NCBI GenBank assembly: GCA_009697105.1
Contig: SIAQ01000001.1
Location: forward strand, 1-64,000
Reading direction: 5' to 3'
DNA: 64,000 nt
Origin: Gemmataceae bacterium
GTDB taxonomy: Bacteria > Planctomycetota > Planctomycetia > Gemmatales > Gemmataceae
In this document: positions 37,083-46,185 of the stretch, one piece after another
How positions within the stretch are numbered: the first letter of the stretch is position 1
Layout: every line of letters starts with the position of its first letter
Notes under the pieces: generated by a model
The model's input: only the letters and a program-made list of their open reading frames with translations
Databases searched by the model: none
Told to the model about the DNA's origin: nothing
Translations under genes and position numbers: made by a program

Positions 37083-39026
37083 ATGTCCAGGTCCGCATCC
37101 ATTGCGATGGCGACGGTATTCTTTCTCGTCACCGTCTCGCCGCTGACGGCACAGTTCACGCCGCCGCCGAAGCTCGTGCCCGAATTTCAGACGCCCAGTT
37201 TCCCGCAACCGCCCGATAAGCCGGTGGTGCCGACAATACCAATGTCAGGGCCGCCGCGCGTCGTGCACAAGGACGCGGATCGTATGCTGGTACTAGCGTT
37301 TGGCGATAACAACAGATTATTGCAGGCGACGATTCGGATGTGGATCGAGGAACAGGGATTTGCTTTGATTGCCACCAACGCAGCAATCGAAAGCGATGAT
37401 GTGCGTTTGACGGGTGTCGCCATCGCTTTTTTCACGGCGAAGGACGGCGAGACGCGAATCAAAACATTACGCGCAAGTGGAATCAGCGTTGTGCTGAAAT
37501 TCCAGAAAGCTCCCGTGTCGCTCGCCGAATTCGGCGAGGCTCCGATTCGGTCGGTAAGAGTCAACCACATGGGGAGCGAAATTGCGATAAACGCACCATT
37601 CCGCCAAACCGAACATCCGCCACTCATACCAGGAGTATTCGTCGGTGGCTTTATGAATGTATCAATGGAACACGGCCTCCGCTTCGCCTTCGACTCGAAA
37701 CTCCCCGCGAGCACCATGCTGCCGACGCCGGTCAAGACCCCAGCCAAACGGCCCGCGTGGAACAACGAGGACCTCAGCAAGGTTGCCGAGTTGACGATCG
37801 GCGAACCGATTGCCACGACGCTGAGCAAAGACCAGGCACTCGAAGCGACGGCACGCATGTTGGCGAAGATGAACCATCTCAATCGTAAGAAGACCGATGG
37901 CTTCATACTCGAACTGATTGCCGCTCGCGCCGACCTGCAAGGCCTGCCGTTCCGCATGGGCGAGGAGTGCCGCACGCGCGAAGAGCAGGCGCGGGTGTTC
38001 AACGCCCTCGTCGAGGCGATTCATCAATCCCTGGCGGCGACGAAAAGGGCTGACGGAGACGGAGCATTTCGAGGGGAGATTGTTGAAGCCTTTTGGCAGC
38101 AGATGCATGTGGTCCAGGCGATTATCAATAACGGGAACATGAAAGAGGCCAAACAACGACTTCCGCGCGTGACGCAGGAGCAGCTTTATCGCGCCACAGT
38201 CGCTGCCCTGACGCAAATCCTGATGCCCGAATCGGAGCATTTTCGCCACGGTTTGGCGAAATATCTGGCGACGATCCCGCATATCGATGCGACGACGGTG
38301 CTGGCGAATCTCGCGCTTTACTCCGCTGAAGATGAGGTGCGTGCCGCCGCGATCGAGGGGTTGAAGACACGCCGGGAGCGCGATTACACCGAGACGTTGC
38401 TGCGTGGGTTCGACTACCCGCTGCCGGCGGTTGCCAAGCGTGCTGCCGACGCACTCGTAAAGCTGGAGCGGAAGGATGTGCTGGAGAATCTCGTGAAGGT
38501 GCTCGATCGAGCCGATCCGCGTTTGCCGATCAAAAAGGCCGGACAGGAGGTATCGGTCATGCGTGAGTTGGTGAAGATCAATCATCACCGCAACTGCGCG
38601 TTGTGTCATGCGCCGGGGAATACGGAGAACGTGCCGGACAGGATTCTGAAAGTCGCCGTGCCGTTGACGAGCGAACCGCTGCCCAAGCCGACGGAAGGCG
38701 GTGGCTACCAGAGCACTCCGTCGCCGACGCCGGATGTGCTCGTGCGGATCGACATGACTTACCTGCGACAGGATTTTTCGCTGATGATGCCGGTGAATGA
38801 TGCGCATCCTTGGCCGGAAATGCAGCGATTCGATTTTCTCGTCCGTGAGCGCGTGCTGACCGCCAAGGAGGCCGCCGAGTTTGAGAAATGTCGTGAGATC
38901 GAAGAGCCGGGCCGGTTGTCGCCGTACCATCGTGCCGCGCTGTATGCGTTGCGCGAGTTAACAGGCCGGGATACGGAACCGACGGCGGCGACGTGGCGTA
39001 AATTGCTTCGCCTGCCGGGGAAATGA
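37083..39026 (+). CDS. Secreted HEAT-repeat protein with one heme-c motif
   Basis: 647 aa. Signal peptide about 1-23 (ends SPLTAQ). A Pro-rich linker, an N-terminal beta domain (about 60-220), then HEAT-like helical repeats (about 370-490: VRAAAIEGLKTRRERD, AVAKRAADALVKLERKD). One CX2CH heme-binding motif, CALCH, lies near residue 505. Such planctomycete proteins are often called HEAT repeat domain-containing or cytochrome-like. A periplasmic electron-transfer or scaffold role is plausible but not shown. Monocistronic. Confidence 0.75.
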   Translation: MSRSASIAMATVFFLVTVSPLTAQFTPPPKLVPEFQTPSFPQPPDKPVVPTIPMSGPPRVVHKDADRMLVLAFGDNNRLLQATIRMWIEEQGFALIATNAAIESDDVRLTGVAIAFFTAKDGETRIKTLRASGISVVLKFQKAPVSLAEFGEAPIRSVRVNHMGSEIAINAPFRQTEHPPLIPGVFVGGFMNVSMEHGLRFAFDSKLPASTMLPTPVKTPAKRPAWNNEDLSKVAELTIGEPIATTLSKDQALEATARMLAKMNHLNRKKTDGFILELIAARADLQGLPFRMGEECRTREEQARVFNALVEAIHQSLAATKRADGDGAFRGEIVEAFWQQMHVVQAIINNGNMKEAKQRLPRVTQEQLYRATVAALTQILMPESEHFRHGLAKYLATIPHIDATTVLANLALYSAEDEVRAAAIEGLKTRRERDYTETLLRGFDYPLPAVAKRAADALVKLERKDVLENLVKVLDRADPRLPIKKAGQEVSVMRELVKINHHRNCALCHAPGNTENVPDRILKVAVPLTSEPLPKPTEGGGYQSTPSPTPDVLVRIDMTYLRQDFSLMMPVNDAHPWPEMQRFDFLVRERVLTAKEAAEFEKCREIEEPGRLSPYHRAALYALRELTGRDTEPTAATWRKLLRLPGK

Positions 39027-39057
39027 TCGTAAGGGCCTGGAAAAAACTCAGAATGCG

Positions 39058-39150
39058 AATCACGAAAGTACGAAAGTACGAAAGTACGAAAACACGAAAG
39101 AGAAACTCAAAATATTTTTCGTAATTTCGCACTTTCGTACTTTCGTGATT
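39058..39150. repeat. CGAAAGTA tandem-armed palindrome, family F, copy 2
   Basis: AATCACGAAAGTACGAAAGT (39058-39077) is the exact reverse complement of 39131-39150. The left arm is extended by further CGAAAGTA units to about 39095. The remaining sequence up to 39307 holds a half-palindrome end GCGAGCGGCTAAAC (39270-39283) and no gene. Confidence 0.9.
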
Positions 39151-39307
39151 CTGTATTTGTTGCGGCTTGGCTGCGTTTTGTCCTCTGCGGCTAATTCATG
39201 GATTGGTAATTCTTGCCCAGGCCCTAAGATAACGTAATCCCGTTTTCGTTTATGTCGCGCTCTTCCAAGGCGAGCGGCTAAACAATAACATCAAATGGAG
39301 CGCAGTA

Positions 39308-40030
39308 ATGATTTTCACTCGTATCGTTTACACTGCCGTTGCCGCCTTGGCGATGGCAAATGCCGTGGACGCCCAACGCGTGGCGGGCGAACGTCAACCG
39401 ATCCGCGGGCAAATTCAGGGCAGTTCGTCGCTCGTCTCCGCTAGCGGTTTGGAAAAGCTGAAACTGACGGCGGAACAAAAAGCGACGTTCGCCAAGATTG
39501 AAACCGAATTCAACGACAAAACCAAGTCGGCCCAAGAAGAGATTCGCAACACCGCCAAGGACGCGGGCCGTGACCGCGAGAAGCTCAAGGAAGCGTATGA
39601 AAAATTCCAGACCGCGACGAAGAAGTCGCGAGAAGACGCACTGGCGAAGGTCGCTGCGCTTCTGACCGCCGACCAGAAAGCCGTTCTCACGCAGGTTCAG
39701 CAAGAACCCGCAGTGCGTCGGCCTGACGTTGGCGTTCGGCCGATCGTGCCGATTGCGGTCGGCGGTGCGGGGCAGATCATCCCGCCGGGCGTGCAGGCTC
39801 GGCTACAGCTGACCGACGACCAGAAGAAGCAGATCGAAGCGATTCAGAAGGACGCCGAGACGAAGGCCCTGAAAGTACTGACCGAGGAGCAACGCAAGCA
39901 GTACGAAGAGTTCAAGAAGAACACGGGGCGTGGCGTGTTGCCGGTCCGACCGGTGCAGCGGGAGATTCAAAACCTGCGCCGAGTGAATCCGAACCCCGCG
40001 CCGGTCCCGGAAGTGAAGCAGGTTCGCTAG
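39308..40030 (+). CDS. Secreted LTXXQ/Spy-like protein
   Basis: 240 aa. Signal peptide about 1-22 (MANAVDAQ). Two LTxxQ-type repeats are visible: KLKLTAEQKATFAKIE and RLQLTDDQKKQIEAIQ, each followed by a charged helix; two further ones read LLTADQKAVL and VLTEEQRKQY. These are the mark of the CpxP/Spy family of periplasmic helical chaperone-like proteins. A Pro/Val/Arg-rich segment joins them. Paralogues are common in planctomycetes. Role in envelope stress is inferred by family only. Ends in a strong terminator. Confidence 0.82.
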   Translation: MIFTRIVYTAVAALAMANAVDAQRVAGERQPIRGQIQGSSSLVSASGLEKLKLTAEQKATFAKIETEFNDKTKSAQEEIRNTAKDAGRDREKLKEAYEKFQTATKKSREDALAKVAALLTADQKAVLTQVQQEPAVRRPDVGVRPIVPIAVGGAGQIIPPGVQARLQLTDDQKKQIEAIQKDAETKALKVLTEEQRKQYEEFKKNTGRGVLPVRPVQREIQNLRRVNPNPAPVPEVKQVR

Positions 40031-40049
40031 TTCGAGCGCGAATCCAAAT

Positions 40050-40096
40050 GACGCCAGCGTGACGGGAACGATCTCCCGATGCGTCGGCGTTTTTTT
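40050..40096 (+). terminator. Intrinsic terminator after the LTXXQ gene
   Basis: Long stem GACGCCAGCGTGACGGGA / TCCCGATGCGTCGGCGT (40050-40090) with small bulges, then seven T's (40090-40096). Confidence 0.85.
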
Positions 40097-40113
40097 GTCC
40101 GCGGTTCCGTATT

Positions 40114-40167
40114 CCGCTTGCGGCTTAGCGCTTGCAAGGCGCCAGGCGAGCGCTAAGCCGCAAGCGG
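40114..40167. repeat. AAGCCGCAAGCGG palindrome, family A, copy 4
   Basis: CCGCTTGCGGCTTAGCGC (40114-40131) and GCGCTAAGCCGCAAGCGG (40150-40167), exact 18-bp arms, 18-nt loop. Upstream of the efflux operon. Confidence 0.95.
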
Positions 40168-40263
40168 CGATTTCCAAATGTTCAAGTAGGCAAACTATTC
40201 CGCCGATAACGATTGTGCCGGATTTTCCACAGATTCCGGTAATCGCCAATCTATCGTTGCGGA

Positions 40264-43080
40264 ATGGGAAAAATGGACAAGATCAACGCAATCTGCCGAC
40301 GCAGTATTTGGGCAGTCTTGATAGTCTGCATGATATGTGCCGGCGGTTGTACGCGAATCTTCTTTCGCAAGCAAGCGGACAGCGAAGTTGATCGCGTGCT
40401 GCGTGAGAAAGACGTCTTCCCACAGTGGAAAATCGAAAACATGCACGTCTATCCTGACATGCGCGCTCGCTTCGCCGATCCGGCATCCCCGGATCATCCG
40501 CCCATGCCGCCGGACGATCCCGCAGCGAGATTCCTCGGCCCCAACCCACAAAAACCTCGCCGCGCCGGCGTCGGCTACTACGAAGGCAACGGCTACATCG
40601 ACCTCCTCGCCGAGTGGGACACCCGCAATCGTACCGAGCGAACCGCCGGTGGCCGCGACGGCGATTCGCCGAGCGTCGCTGAAACGATTAAACAAGTTGC
40701 GTTATTGCAAAAACAAAAGGACGTATTCGATCCTCTGCCGGCCCCGAAGCCCGTTGATGACCTGCCGAGCGTCAAGGCGAAGCCGTACTTACTTCGCATC
40801 GATCAGGCGATGGAAATGGGCCTCATCAATAGTCGAGAATTTCAATCGCGGCGTGAGGATCTCTACCTGACAGCTCTGCCTGTGACGCGCGAACGCTTCG
40901 CATTCTCGGCACAGTATTTGGCGATCGAGCAGATGCTTCGCGAACGCACTGGCGCCAACGTGGGGGCGGGCGACGGCGATCGCTGGTCGTATGCGTCCAC
41001 CACGGGGGTGAGTAAGCTCTTCTCGACGGGAGCGTTGCTGTTGATCGGCTTCGCCAATCAGACGGTCGTCAATTTCCCCAATCCGACAACGAACGGGTTG
41101 ACGAGCGTATCGTCGCTCAATCTCGATTTCATCCAACCGCTCCTGCGCGGCGGCGGCAGGGCCGTCTCGCTGGAGCCGCTCACCTTGGCTGAGCGCAACC
41201 TGCTTTACGAGGTTCGTAATTACTCGCGATTTCGTAAGCAGTATTACCTATACATGATTGGCGGCGGCGATCTGTCCGCGCCGTTGCCTGGCGCTGTCAC
41301 CTCGGCGGGGAGTCTCGCTTCGGGCAGGCCGTTGCTCGGCACGCTATCCGGCAGCAACCCCGCTCGGCAGCAAGTCGTGCCAGCCGGGCTTGGCGCCGTC
41401 GGCGGCGCGGCGACGCCTGGAACGCTCTTCCTCGGCATCAACTCCTCGCCAACTTCCGAAGGTTTTCTCCCTTCGCTTTACAAGTCCTTCGTCGTGCGCT
41501 ATGAAGCCGACAACGTCAAGGCGCTTTCCGACGTGCTCAAACTTTTCGAGGCCTACGAAAGCGGCGGTCAGGTGTCCTCGCTCCAGGTCGGCCAAGTCAA
41601 GTTGCAGCTCCTTCAGGGCCAAAGCTCGGTTATCAACAACGAGCAGACGCTGCAAACCTCGCTCGACACGTTCAAAACCCAGCTCGGCGTTCCGCTCAAT
41701 GTGCCGATCGAACTTGACGATCAGCCGATCCGCCCGGTGACGGATCATCTCCAGCGCTTCGACCAGATCATCCAGGACTATCAGGACGCGACGCTGACGC
41801 TTGACGAACTGTATCAGAAAACCGACCCAGGCAAGGTACGAGCCGCTCTGCTCGATCGCGCGCGCAGCTCGACGTTGACCAAACTGGCGCCGAAGTTCCT
41901 CGGCTCGTTCCCGGCACGCTGGGAGAAGTGGCAGCGTGATTACAAAGATGCCGCCGCGATTTTCAAACGCATGACCGACCTGCGCGAACAGCAGCGCAAT
42001 CTTCAGGACCTGAAAGCCGATCTTGAGAGGAAAGACACGTCGCTCAGTCCCGCGGACCAAGCCAAGCTGCACGACCTCGACGTGGATATAGCGACGGGCG
42101 TTTTGGAACAGGCGATGCGGCGTTATGAAACCTCGCCATGGCTAAAACTGCCCAACGATGCCGAGAAGCTCAGAGAAAAGTCCTCGCGCTGGCGTGATCT
42201 GCGTAACGCCTATGTACTCGCGATCGGCGACGCGGGCAAGGAGCGGTTCGACAAATTGCGTCCAACCTGGCCCGCCCTGCCCCCGGTCGTATTCGCCGGC
42301 GTCGATCTCGTGCGAACCGATCGCGAGGAATCGTACGAACTCGTGACGCAGGCCGCCCTTGAAAATCGGCTCGACATGATGAACACGCGTGCGCAGCTCG
42401 TCGATGCCTGGCGGCAAGTGCGTGTGTTCGCCAATGGCCTGTTGGGCACGTTCAATGTGCAGTATCATGGCACTACGAGCACGCCGGCCGGCGCGAATAC
42501 GCCATTGGCCTTTCAGAGCGCCAACACGCGGCATCAGTTGGTAATGAACTCCGAGTTGCCGTTGGTCCGAATGGCGGAGCGGAATGCTTATCGCGCAAGT
42601 TTGATTGCCTATCAACGTTCTCGTCGTGACGTGATGCAGAAAGAGGACGAGATCGTGGGGCAGGTGCGTTCGGACATTCGGCAATTGCAAGTATTGGCAA
42701 AGAACTTTATAATACAACAGCAGGCGTTGGAGCTTGCATATCAGCAGGTGGAGAGTTCGCTGGAGACCTTCCGAGCGCCGCAGGTGCCTGACAACAGTCC
42801 GAACGCCGCCGCCAACGCTGCCGCCAACGCCGCCGCCTTAACGAATCAGCTTTTGCAAGCCTATGGGCGTCTTCCCCAAGCCAAGGAACAGGTACTGAAG
42901 ACCTGGGTCGATTATCAGATTGCACGGCAGCAGCTTTACCTGGATATTGAGCTGATGCCGATTGACGCACGGGGAGTGTGGATCGATGAATACACCGACG
43001 TTGCACCCGACCGAAAAACTGGTCAGCTCGAACGGGACGCTGGTGGATTCGTCCGTAACGACCCACGAAACGCACGTTGA
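40264..43080 (+). CDS. Outer-membrane efflux (TolC-like) lipoprotein, oversized
   Basis: 938 aa, about twice the usual TolC/OprM length. Lipobox CAGGC near residue 29. A Pro-rich N-terminal extension (about 50-180) precedes the channel region. Helical hairpin segments typical of OEP domains appear in two halves (SLQVGQVKLQLLQGQSSVINNEQTLQ and ALENRLDMMNTRAQLVDAWRQV). An inserted charged coiled coil lies in between (about 540-650). It would form the outer-membrane exit duct for the HlyD/ABC/MacB proteins encoded next. Its 3' end overlaps the HlyD gene by 95 bp in another frame. Confidence 0.85.
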   Translation: MGKMDKINAICRRSIWAVLIVCMICAGGCTRIFFRKQADSEVDRVLREKDVFPQWKIENMHVYPDMRARFADPASPDHPPMPPDDPAARFLGPNPQKPRRAGVGYYEGNGYIDLLAEWDTRNRTERTAGGRDGDSPSVAETIKQVALLQKQKDVFDPLPAPKPVDDLPSVKAKPYLLRIDQAMEMGLINSREFQSRREDLYLTALPVTRERFAFSAQYLAIEQMLRERTGANVGAGDGDRWSYASTTGVSKLFSTGALLLIGFANQTVVNFPNPTTNGLTSVSSLNLDFIQPLLRGGGRAVSLEPLTLAERNLLYEVRNYSRFRKQYYLYMIGGGDLSAPLPGAVTSAGSLASGRPLLGTLSGSNPARQQVVPAGLGAVGGAATPGTLFLGINSSPTSEGFLPSLYKSFVVRYEADNVKALSDVLKLFEAYESGGQVSSLQVGQVKLQLLQGQSSVINNEQTLQTSLDTFKTQLGVPLNVPIELDDQPIRPVTDHLQRFDQIIQDYQDATLTLDELYQKTDPGKVRAALLDRARSSTLTKLAPKFLGSFPARWEKWQRDYKDAAAIFKRMTDLREQQRNLQDLKADLERKDTSLSPADQAKLHDLDVDIATGVLEQAMRRYETSPWLKLPNDAEKLREKSSRWRDLRNAYVLAIGDAGKERFDKLRPTWPALPPVVFAGVDLVRTDREESYELVTQAALENRLDMMNTRAQLVDAWRQVRVFANGLLGTFNVQYHGTTSTPAGANTPLAFQSANTRHQLVMNSELPLVRMAERNAYRASLIAYQRSRRDVMQKEDEIVGQVRSDIRQLQVLAKNFIIQQQALELAYQQVESSLETFRAPQVPDNSPNAAANAAANAAALTNQLLQAYGRLPQAKEQVLKTWVDYQIARQQLYLDIELMPIDARGVWIDEYTDVAPDRKTGQLERDAGGFVRNDPRNAR

Positions 43081-45088
43081 GCCGGCGCGGGCGCCAAGCC
43101 GTAGGATTCTGCCGCTGGTCGTGATCGGGCTGATGATTACCGCCGGTGTTGCCGCCGTCGGGCTTATCTTCGCCTTCGGGTTCCGTTTCGGCCTTCGCGA
43201 ACGCTACACGGGACCTACCTCGCTGGTTATGCGTGAAATACTCAAAGTCACCATCGTCGAGCGCGGCACGCTGGAGTCGGCGGAGAACAGCGACATCGTC
43301 GTCCGCGTGAAGGCCGGCTCCAAAGGCAGCACGATCGCCTCGACCATCAAATGGGTAATCGACGACGGCACGCAAGTGAAGATGGGCGATTCCATCGTCG
43401 AACTCGACGATTCTGGTTTTCAGGAATCGCTGAAGACACAGAAAAACACCGTCAACAAGGCGACCTCCGACTGGATCGAAGCTAAATCCAAAGTCACCAT
43501 CGCCATTAGCCAAAACGAAAGCGACATCAAATCTGCCGAGGTGTTGCTCAACCTCGCCGAACTCGATTTGCGAAAATACGTCGGCACGATCCCGGCTCTT
43601 ACCATCTTCAAAATCCCCTCGCGCAACGATCTGCAAAAATATTTGGCGAAAGCCTTCGACGACGACGTACGCAAAGAACTCGGCGGCTCGGACAAACTGA
43701 CCAGCGAATACCTGCAAGAAATCAACGACATCGAGGGCCGAATCGAAATCGCCCGCTCCGACCGCGAGACCTGGCTTGACCGCGCCTCGTGGTCGCAACG
43801 CATGGTCAAAAAGGGCTTCTTCAGCCTCAGCCAAGCCGACGCCGATCAGTCGCGCCTCGCCAGCGCGGAGATTTCGCTTCGTAAAGTCCAAGGCGAACTC
43901 GACATCTATCGCAAGTTCAAGCTCGAACGCCAATCCACCAAGCTATGGGGCGACCTCAAGGAAGCGGAACGCGCCCTGCAACGCACCAAGACTCAGGCGG
44001 AATCAAAACTCGAACAAGCCCATGCCGACGAAACCGCCAAACGCGCGATTTACGAGCAAGAAGTCGCTCGGTTGCATGACATGGAAAAGGACGAGAAATT
44101 CTACAAGATCACCTCGCCGCAGGATGGCCTGATCGTCTATTACGTTCCCGAGCAAAGCCGATTCGGCAGCGGCAGCCAACAGTCGATCGTCGCGCAGGGC
44201 GAACCGGTCCGCGAAGGCCAAAAACTGATCCGCATTCCGAACCTTAACAAGATGCTCGTCAATGCCCGCGTCCACGAAGCGATGGTTTCTAAAGTTCGCG
44301 GCGACGTGACGCGGCCGACGGCCTACAGCGATCGCCTGCGTTCGCTGTTCATGCTGGGGCGCCATGACGTGCTGGCTATGGCGGTATATCAAGAGGCGTT
44401 TGACATTATTCGCGACAAGTTCAAAGAGAAGGAAGTGACGGTGATGCTGAAAGGCCAGGAGGCACGCATCCGCATCGCCGCCGTCCCGGGCAGAATTTTT
44501 ACCGGGCGTGTCCGCACCGTCGCCTCTGTGGCGTCGCAGGCCGATTTTCTCTCCTCCGACGTGAAAGTCTATCAGACCATGGTTTCCATTGATGACCTCG
44601 AGGAGGGGGGCCGAATCAAGCCCGGTATGAGTGCCGACGTTACCATCCTGGCTGACGAAACCCAAGAGCCAGTCCTGGTCATTCCGATCCAATCGGTGGT
44701 CGGCAATGTCGCGATGGGCGAGAAACGCAAATGCTTTGTCATCGACGAGGCTGGCTATGCCGACGAACGCGAGATCGTCATCGGATTGAGCAACGACAAG
44801 CTCGTCGCCGTCACCTCCGGGCTTGATGAAGGCGAAAAGATTGTCCTGAACCCACGTGCAGTGCTTCCCGAAAAATCCGACCTCAAACCCGGCATACCGA
44901 GCACACGCCGCGGCGCGGAAATGGAAGAAGGCGGTAAGAAAGGCAAGGGCAAAAAGGACGGCACGCCAGGCAAAGGCGAAACCGGTACGCCGCCGCCAGG
45001 CAAAGGCCCCGGCGGCGCTTCGCTGCAGCGCCCGACTAACACCGCGCCGAACCCGGCCGACCGACTTCAGAGCAAGGGGAAGGAATGA
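42986..45088 (+). CDS. HlyD/MacA-type membrane fusion protein, oversized
   Basis: 700 aa from the ATG at 42986 (GGGGAG 9 nt upstream). One transmembrane helix (about 40-62, ILPLVVIGLMITAGVAAVG). Lipoyl-like half motif, then a long coiled-coil hairpin (about 165-375), the barrel-sandwich second half (ITSPQDGLIVYYVPE) and a beta-barrel domain (GMSADVTILADETQEPVLVIP). The C-terminus is a Lys/Gly/Pro-rich tail. It bridges the inner-membrane ABC exporter and the outer-membrane channel. The tail and long coil make it nearly twice MacA length. Confidence 0.9.
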   Translation: MNTPTLHPTEKLVSSNGTLVDSSVTTHETHVEPARAPSRRILPLVVIGLMITAGVAAVGLIFAFGFRFGLRERYTGPTSLVMREILKVTIVERGTLESAENSDIVVRVKAGSKGSTIASTIKWVIDDGTQVKMGDSIVELDDSGFQESLKTQKNTVNKATSDWIEAKSKVTIAISQNESDIKSAEVLLNLAELDLRKYVGTIPALTIFKIPSRNDLQKYLAKAFDDDVRKELGGSDKLTSEYLQEINDIEGRIEIARSDRETWLDRASWSQRMVKKGFFSLSQADADQSRLASAEISLRKVQGELDIYRKFKLERQSTKLWGDLKEAERALQRTKTQAESKLEQAHADETAKRAIYEQEVARLHDMEKDEKFYKITSPQDGLIVYYVPEQSRFGSGSQQSIVAQGEPVREGQKLIRIPNLNKMLVNARVHEAMVSKVRGDVTRPTAYSDRLRSLFMLGRHDVLAMAVYQEAFDIIRDKFKEKEVTVMLKGQEARIRIAAVPGRIFTGRVRTVASVASQADFLSSDVKVYQTMVSIDDLEEGGRIKPGMSADVTILADETQEPVLVIPIQSVVGNVAMGEKRKCFVIDEAGYADEREIVIGLSNDKLVAVTSGLDEGEKIVLNPRAVLPEKSDLKPGIPSTRRGAEMEEGGKKGKGKKDGTPGKGETGTPPPGKGPGGASLQRPTNTAPNPADRLQSKGKE

Positions 45089-45142
45089 TTGTGTATACTT
45101 CTCGCGGTAGAAATTATCGCTTTTCCGAACCGATCCAAACAT

Positions 45143-45225
45143 TTCCGAGCCGCGACCGTAAGGGAGCGGCCGACATAAACCGCACGGCATCCAGTCTGCC
45201 GCTCCCTTACAGTCGCGGCTCGGAA
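45143..45225. repeat. GAGCCGCGACCG palindrome, family B, copy 2
   Basis: 45143-45170 pairs with 45198-45225 in 27 of 28 positions. Outer flanks GTATACTT (45093) and AAAGTATA (45247-45254) are also inverted, so the full element is about 160 bp and starts 4 bp after the HlyD stop. It separates hlyD from the ABC gene. Confidence 0.95.
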
Positions 45226-45273
45226 AAACGACAAACCCAACCGTCGAAAGTATAACAACGCCGGAACCTCACC

Positions 45274-46038
45274 ATGACCGCCGTCGTGCGCATCGAAAAA
45301 CTGACGAAAGAGTATCGCCTCGAATCGGTCACCGTGCGCGCACTCCGCAGCGTCTCGCTCGCCGTTGAACAGGGCGAATTCGTCGCCCTCATGGGACCGT
45401 CCGGCTCTGGCAAATCGACCTTGCTCAACCAGCTCGGCTGTCTCGACCGCCCGACCAGCGGCCGCTATATCCTCGCCAACGAAGACGTCTCACGTATCGA
45501 CGACGATCGGCTCTCGGAAATCCGCAGCAAGTACCTCGGCTTCATCTTCCAGTCGTACAACCTCTTGCCACAGTACACGGTCGTCGAGAACATCGAAGTT
45601 CCGCTGCTGTACCAAGGTTGCCGACTCAACGACAAAACCCGGCAACGCTGCGTCCAGCTCGCCCAGCTCGTTGGCCTGGGCGATCGGCTCGATCATCGCC
45701 CGATGCAGCTCTCCGGCGGACAGCAGCAGCGAGTCGCCATCGCGAGATCGCTCGTAAACGACCCGCATGTGATTCTCGCCGATGAGCCAACAGGAAACCT
45801 CGATTCACGCACCAGCGACGAGGTTATGCAGATGTTGACCAAGCTCAATGACGCCGGAAAAACGATCATCATGGTAACGCATGAAAACGACATCGCCGCC
45901 TGGGCGAAACGCATCATCCGCATGCGCGACGGGCAGATCGAGACGGACGAGCAAAACGTGCGAGCCAAGGTTCGACATGAAATGGCCGGCGAGTTTTCGG
46001 CATCATTAAGTTCACTGCTCGCGGAGGCGATACGATAA
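45274..46038 (+). CDS. MacB/LolD-type ABC transporter ATP-binding protein
   Basis: 254 aa. Walker [10 protein letters not shown] (41-49), Q-loop [15 protein letters not shown], signature [15 protein letters not shown], Walker [14 protein letters not shown], and switch His in MVTHEND. The LolD/MacB subfamily marker is the DEPTGNLD block. It supplies ATPase activity to the permease encoded next. A 30-residue C-terminal tail ([20 protein letters not shown]) is not typical of the family. The substrate may be a lipoprotein, peptide or small molecule. Confidence 0.95.
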   Translation: MTAVVRIEKLTKEYRLESVTVRALRSVSLAVEQGEFVALMGPSGSGKSTLLNQLGCLDRPTSGRYILANEDVSRIDDDRLSEIRSKYLGFIFQSYNLLPQYTVVENIEVPLLYQGCRLNDKTRQRCVQLAQLVGLGDRLDHRPMQLSGGQQQRVAIARSLVNDPHVILADEPTGNLDSRTSDEVMQMLTKLNDAGKTIIMVTHENDIAAWAKRIIRMRDGQIETDEQNVRAKVRHEMAGEFSASLSSLLAEAIR

Positions 46039-46082
46039 CGGATAGGTAAGTTGACCAACCTCGCGTGGCCAGGATTGTCTTG

Positions 46083-46142
46083 TCTGAGCCTGAGCGCCAG
46101 CGAAGGGCATCACGCGGCCCTTCGCTGGCGCTCAGGCTCGGA
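46083..46142. repeat. GCGCCAGCGAAGGG palindrome, family C, copy 2
   Basis: 46083-46108 pairs with 46117-46142 in 25 of 26 positions, 8-nt loop. It sits between the ABC ATPase gene and the permease gene of the same operon and creates a false N-terminal extension of the permease frame. Confidence 0.93.
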
Positions 46143-46185
46143 CTTGGAGCCGATCCGCAAGCGGAGAAACGAAAGAGGCCAAACC

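Noticed and set aside
37662-38930. 422-codon minus-strand frame
   Set aside because: Antisense to the HEAT/heme gene, rich in Arg and His, no domain pattern.
44003-45190. 395-codon minus-strand frame in the efflux operon
   Set aside because: Antisense to hlyD; its N-terminal part is palindrome B2; a shadow of high-GC codon use.
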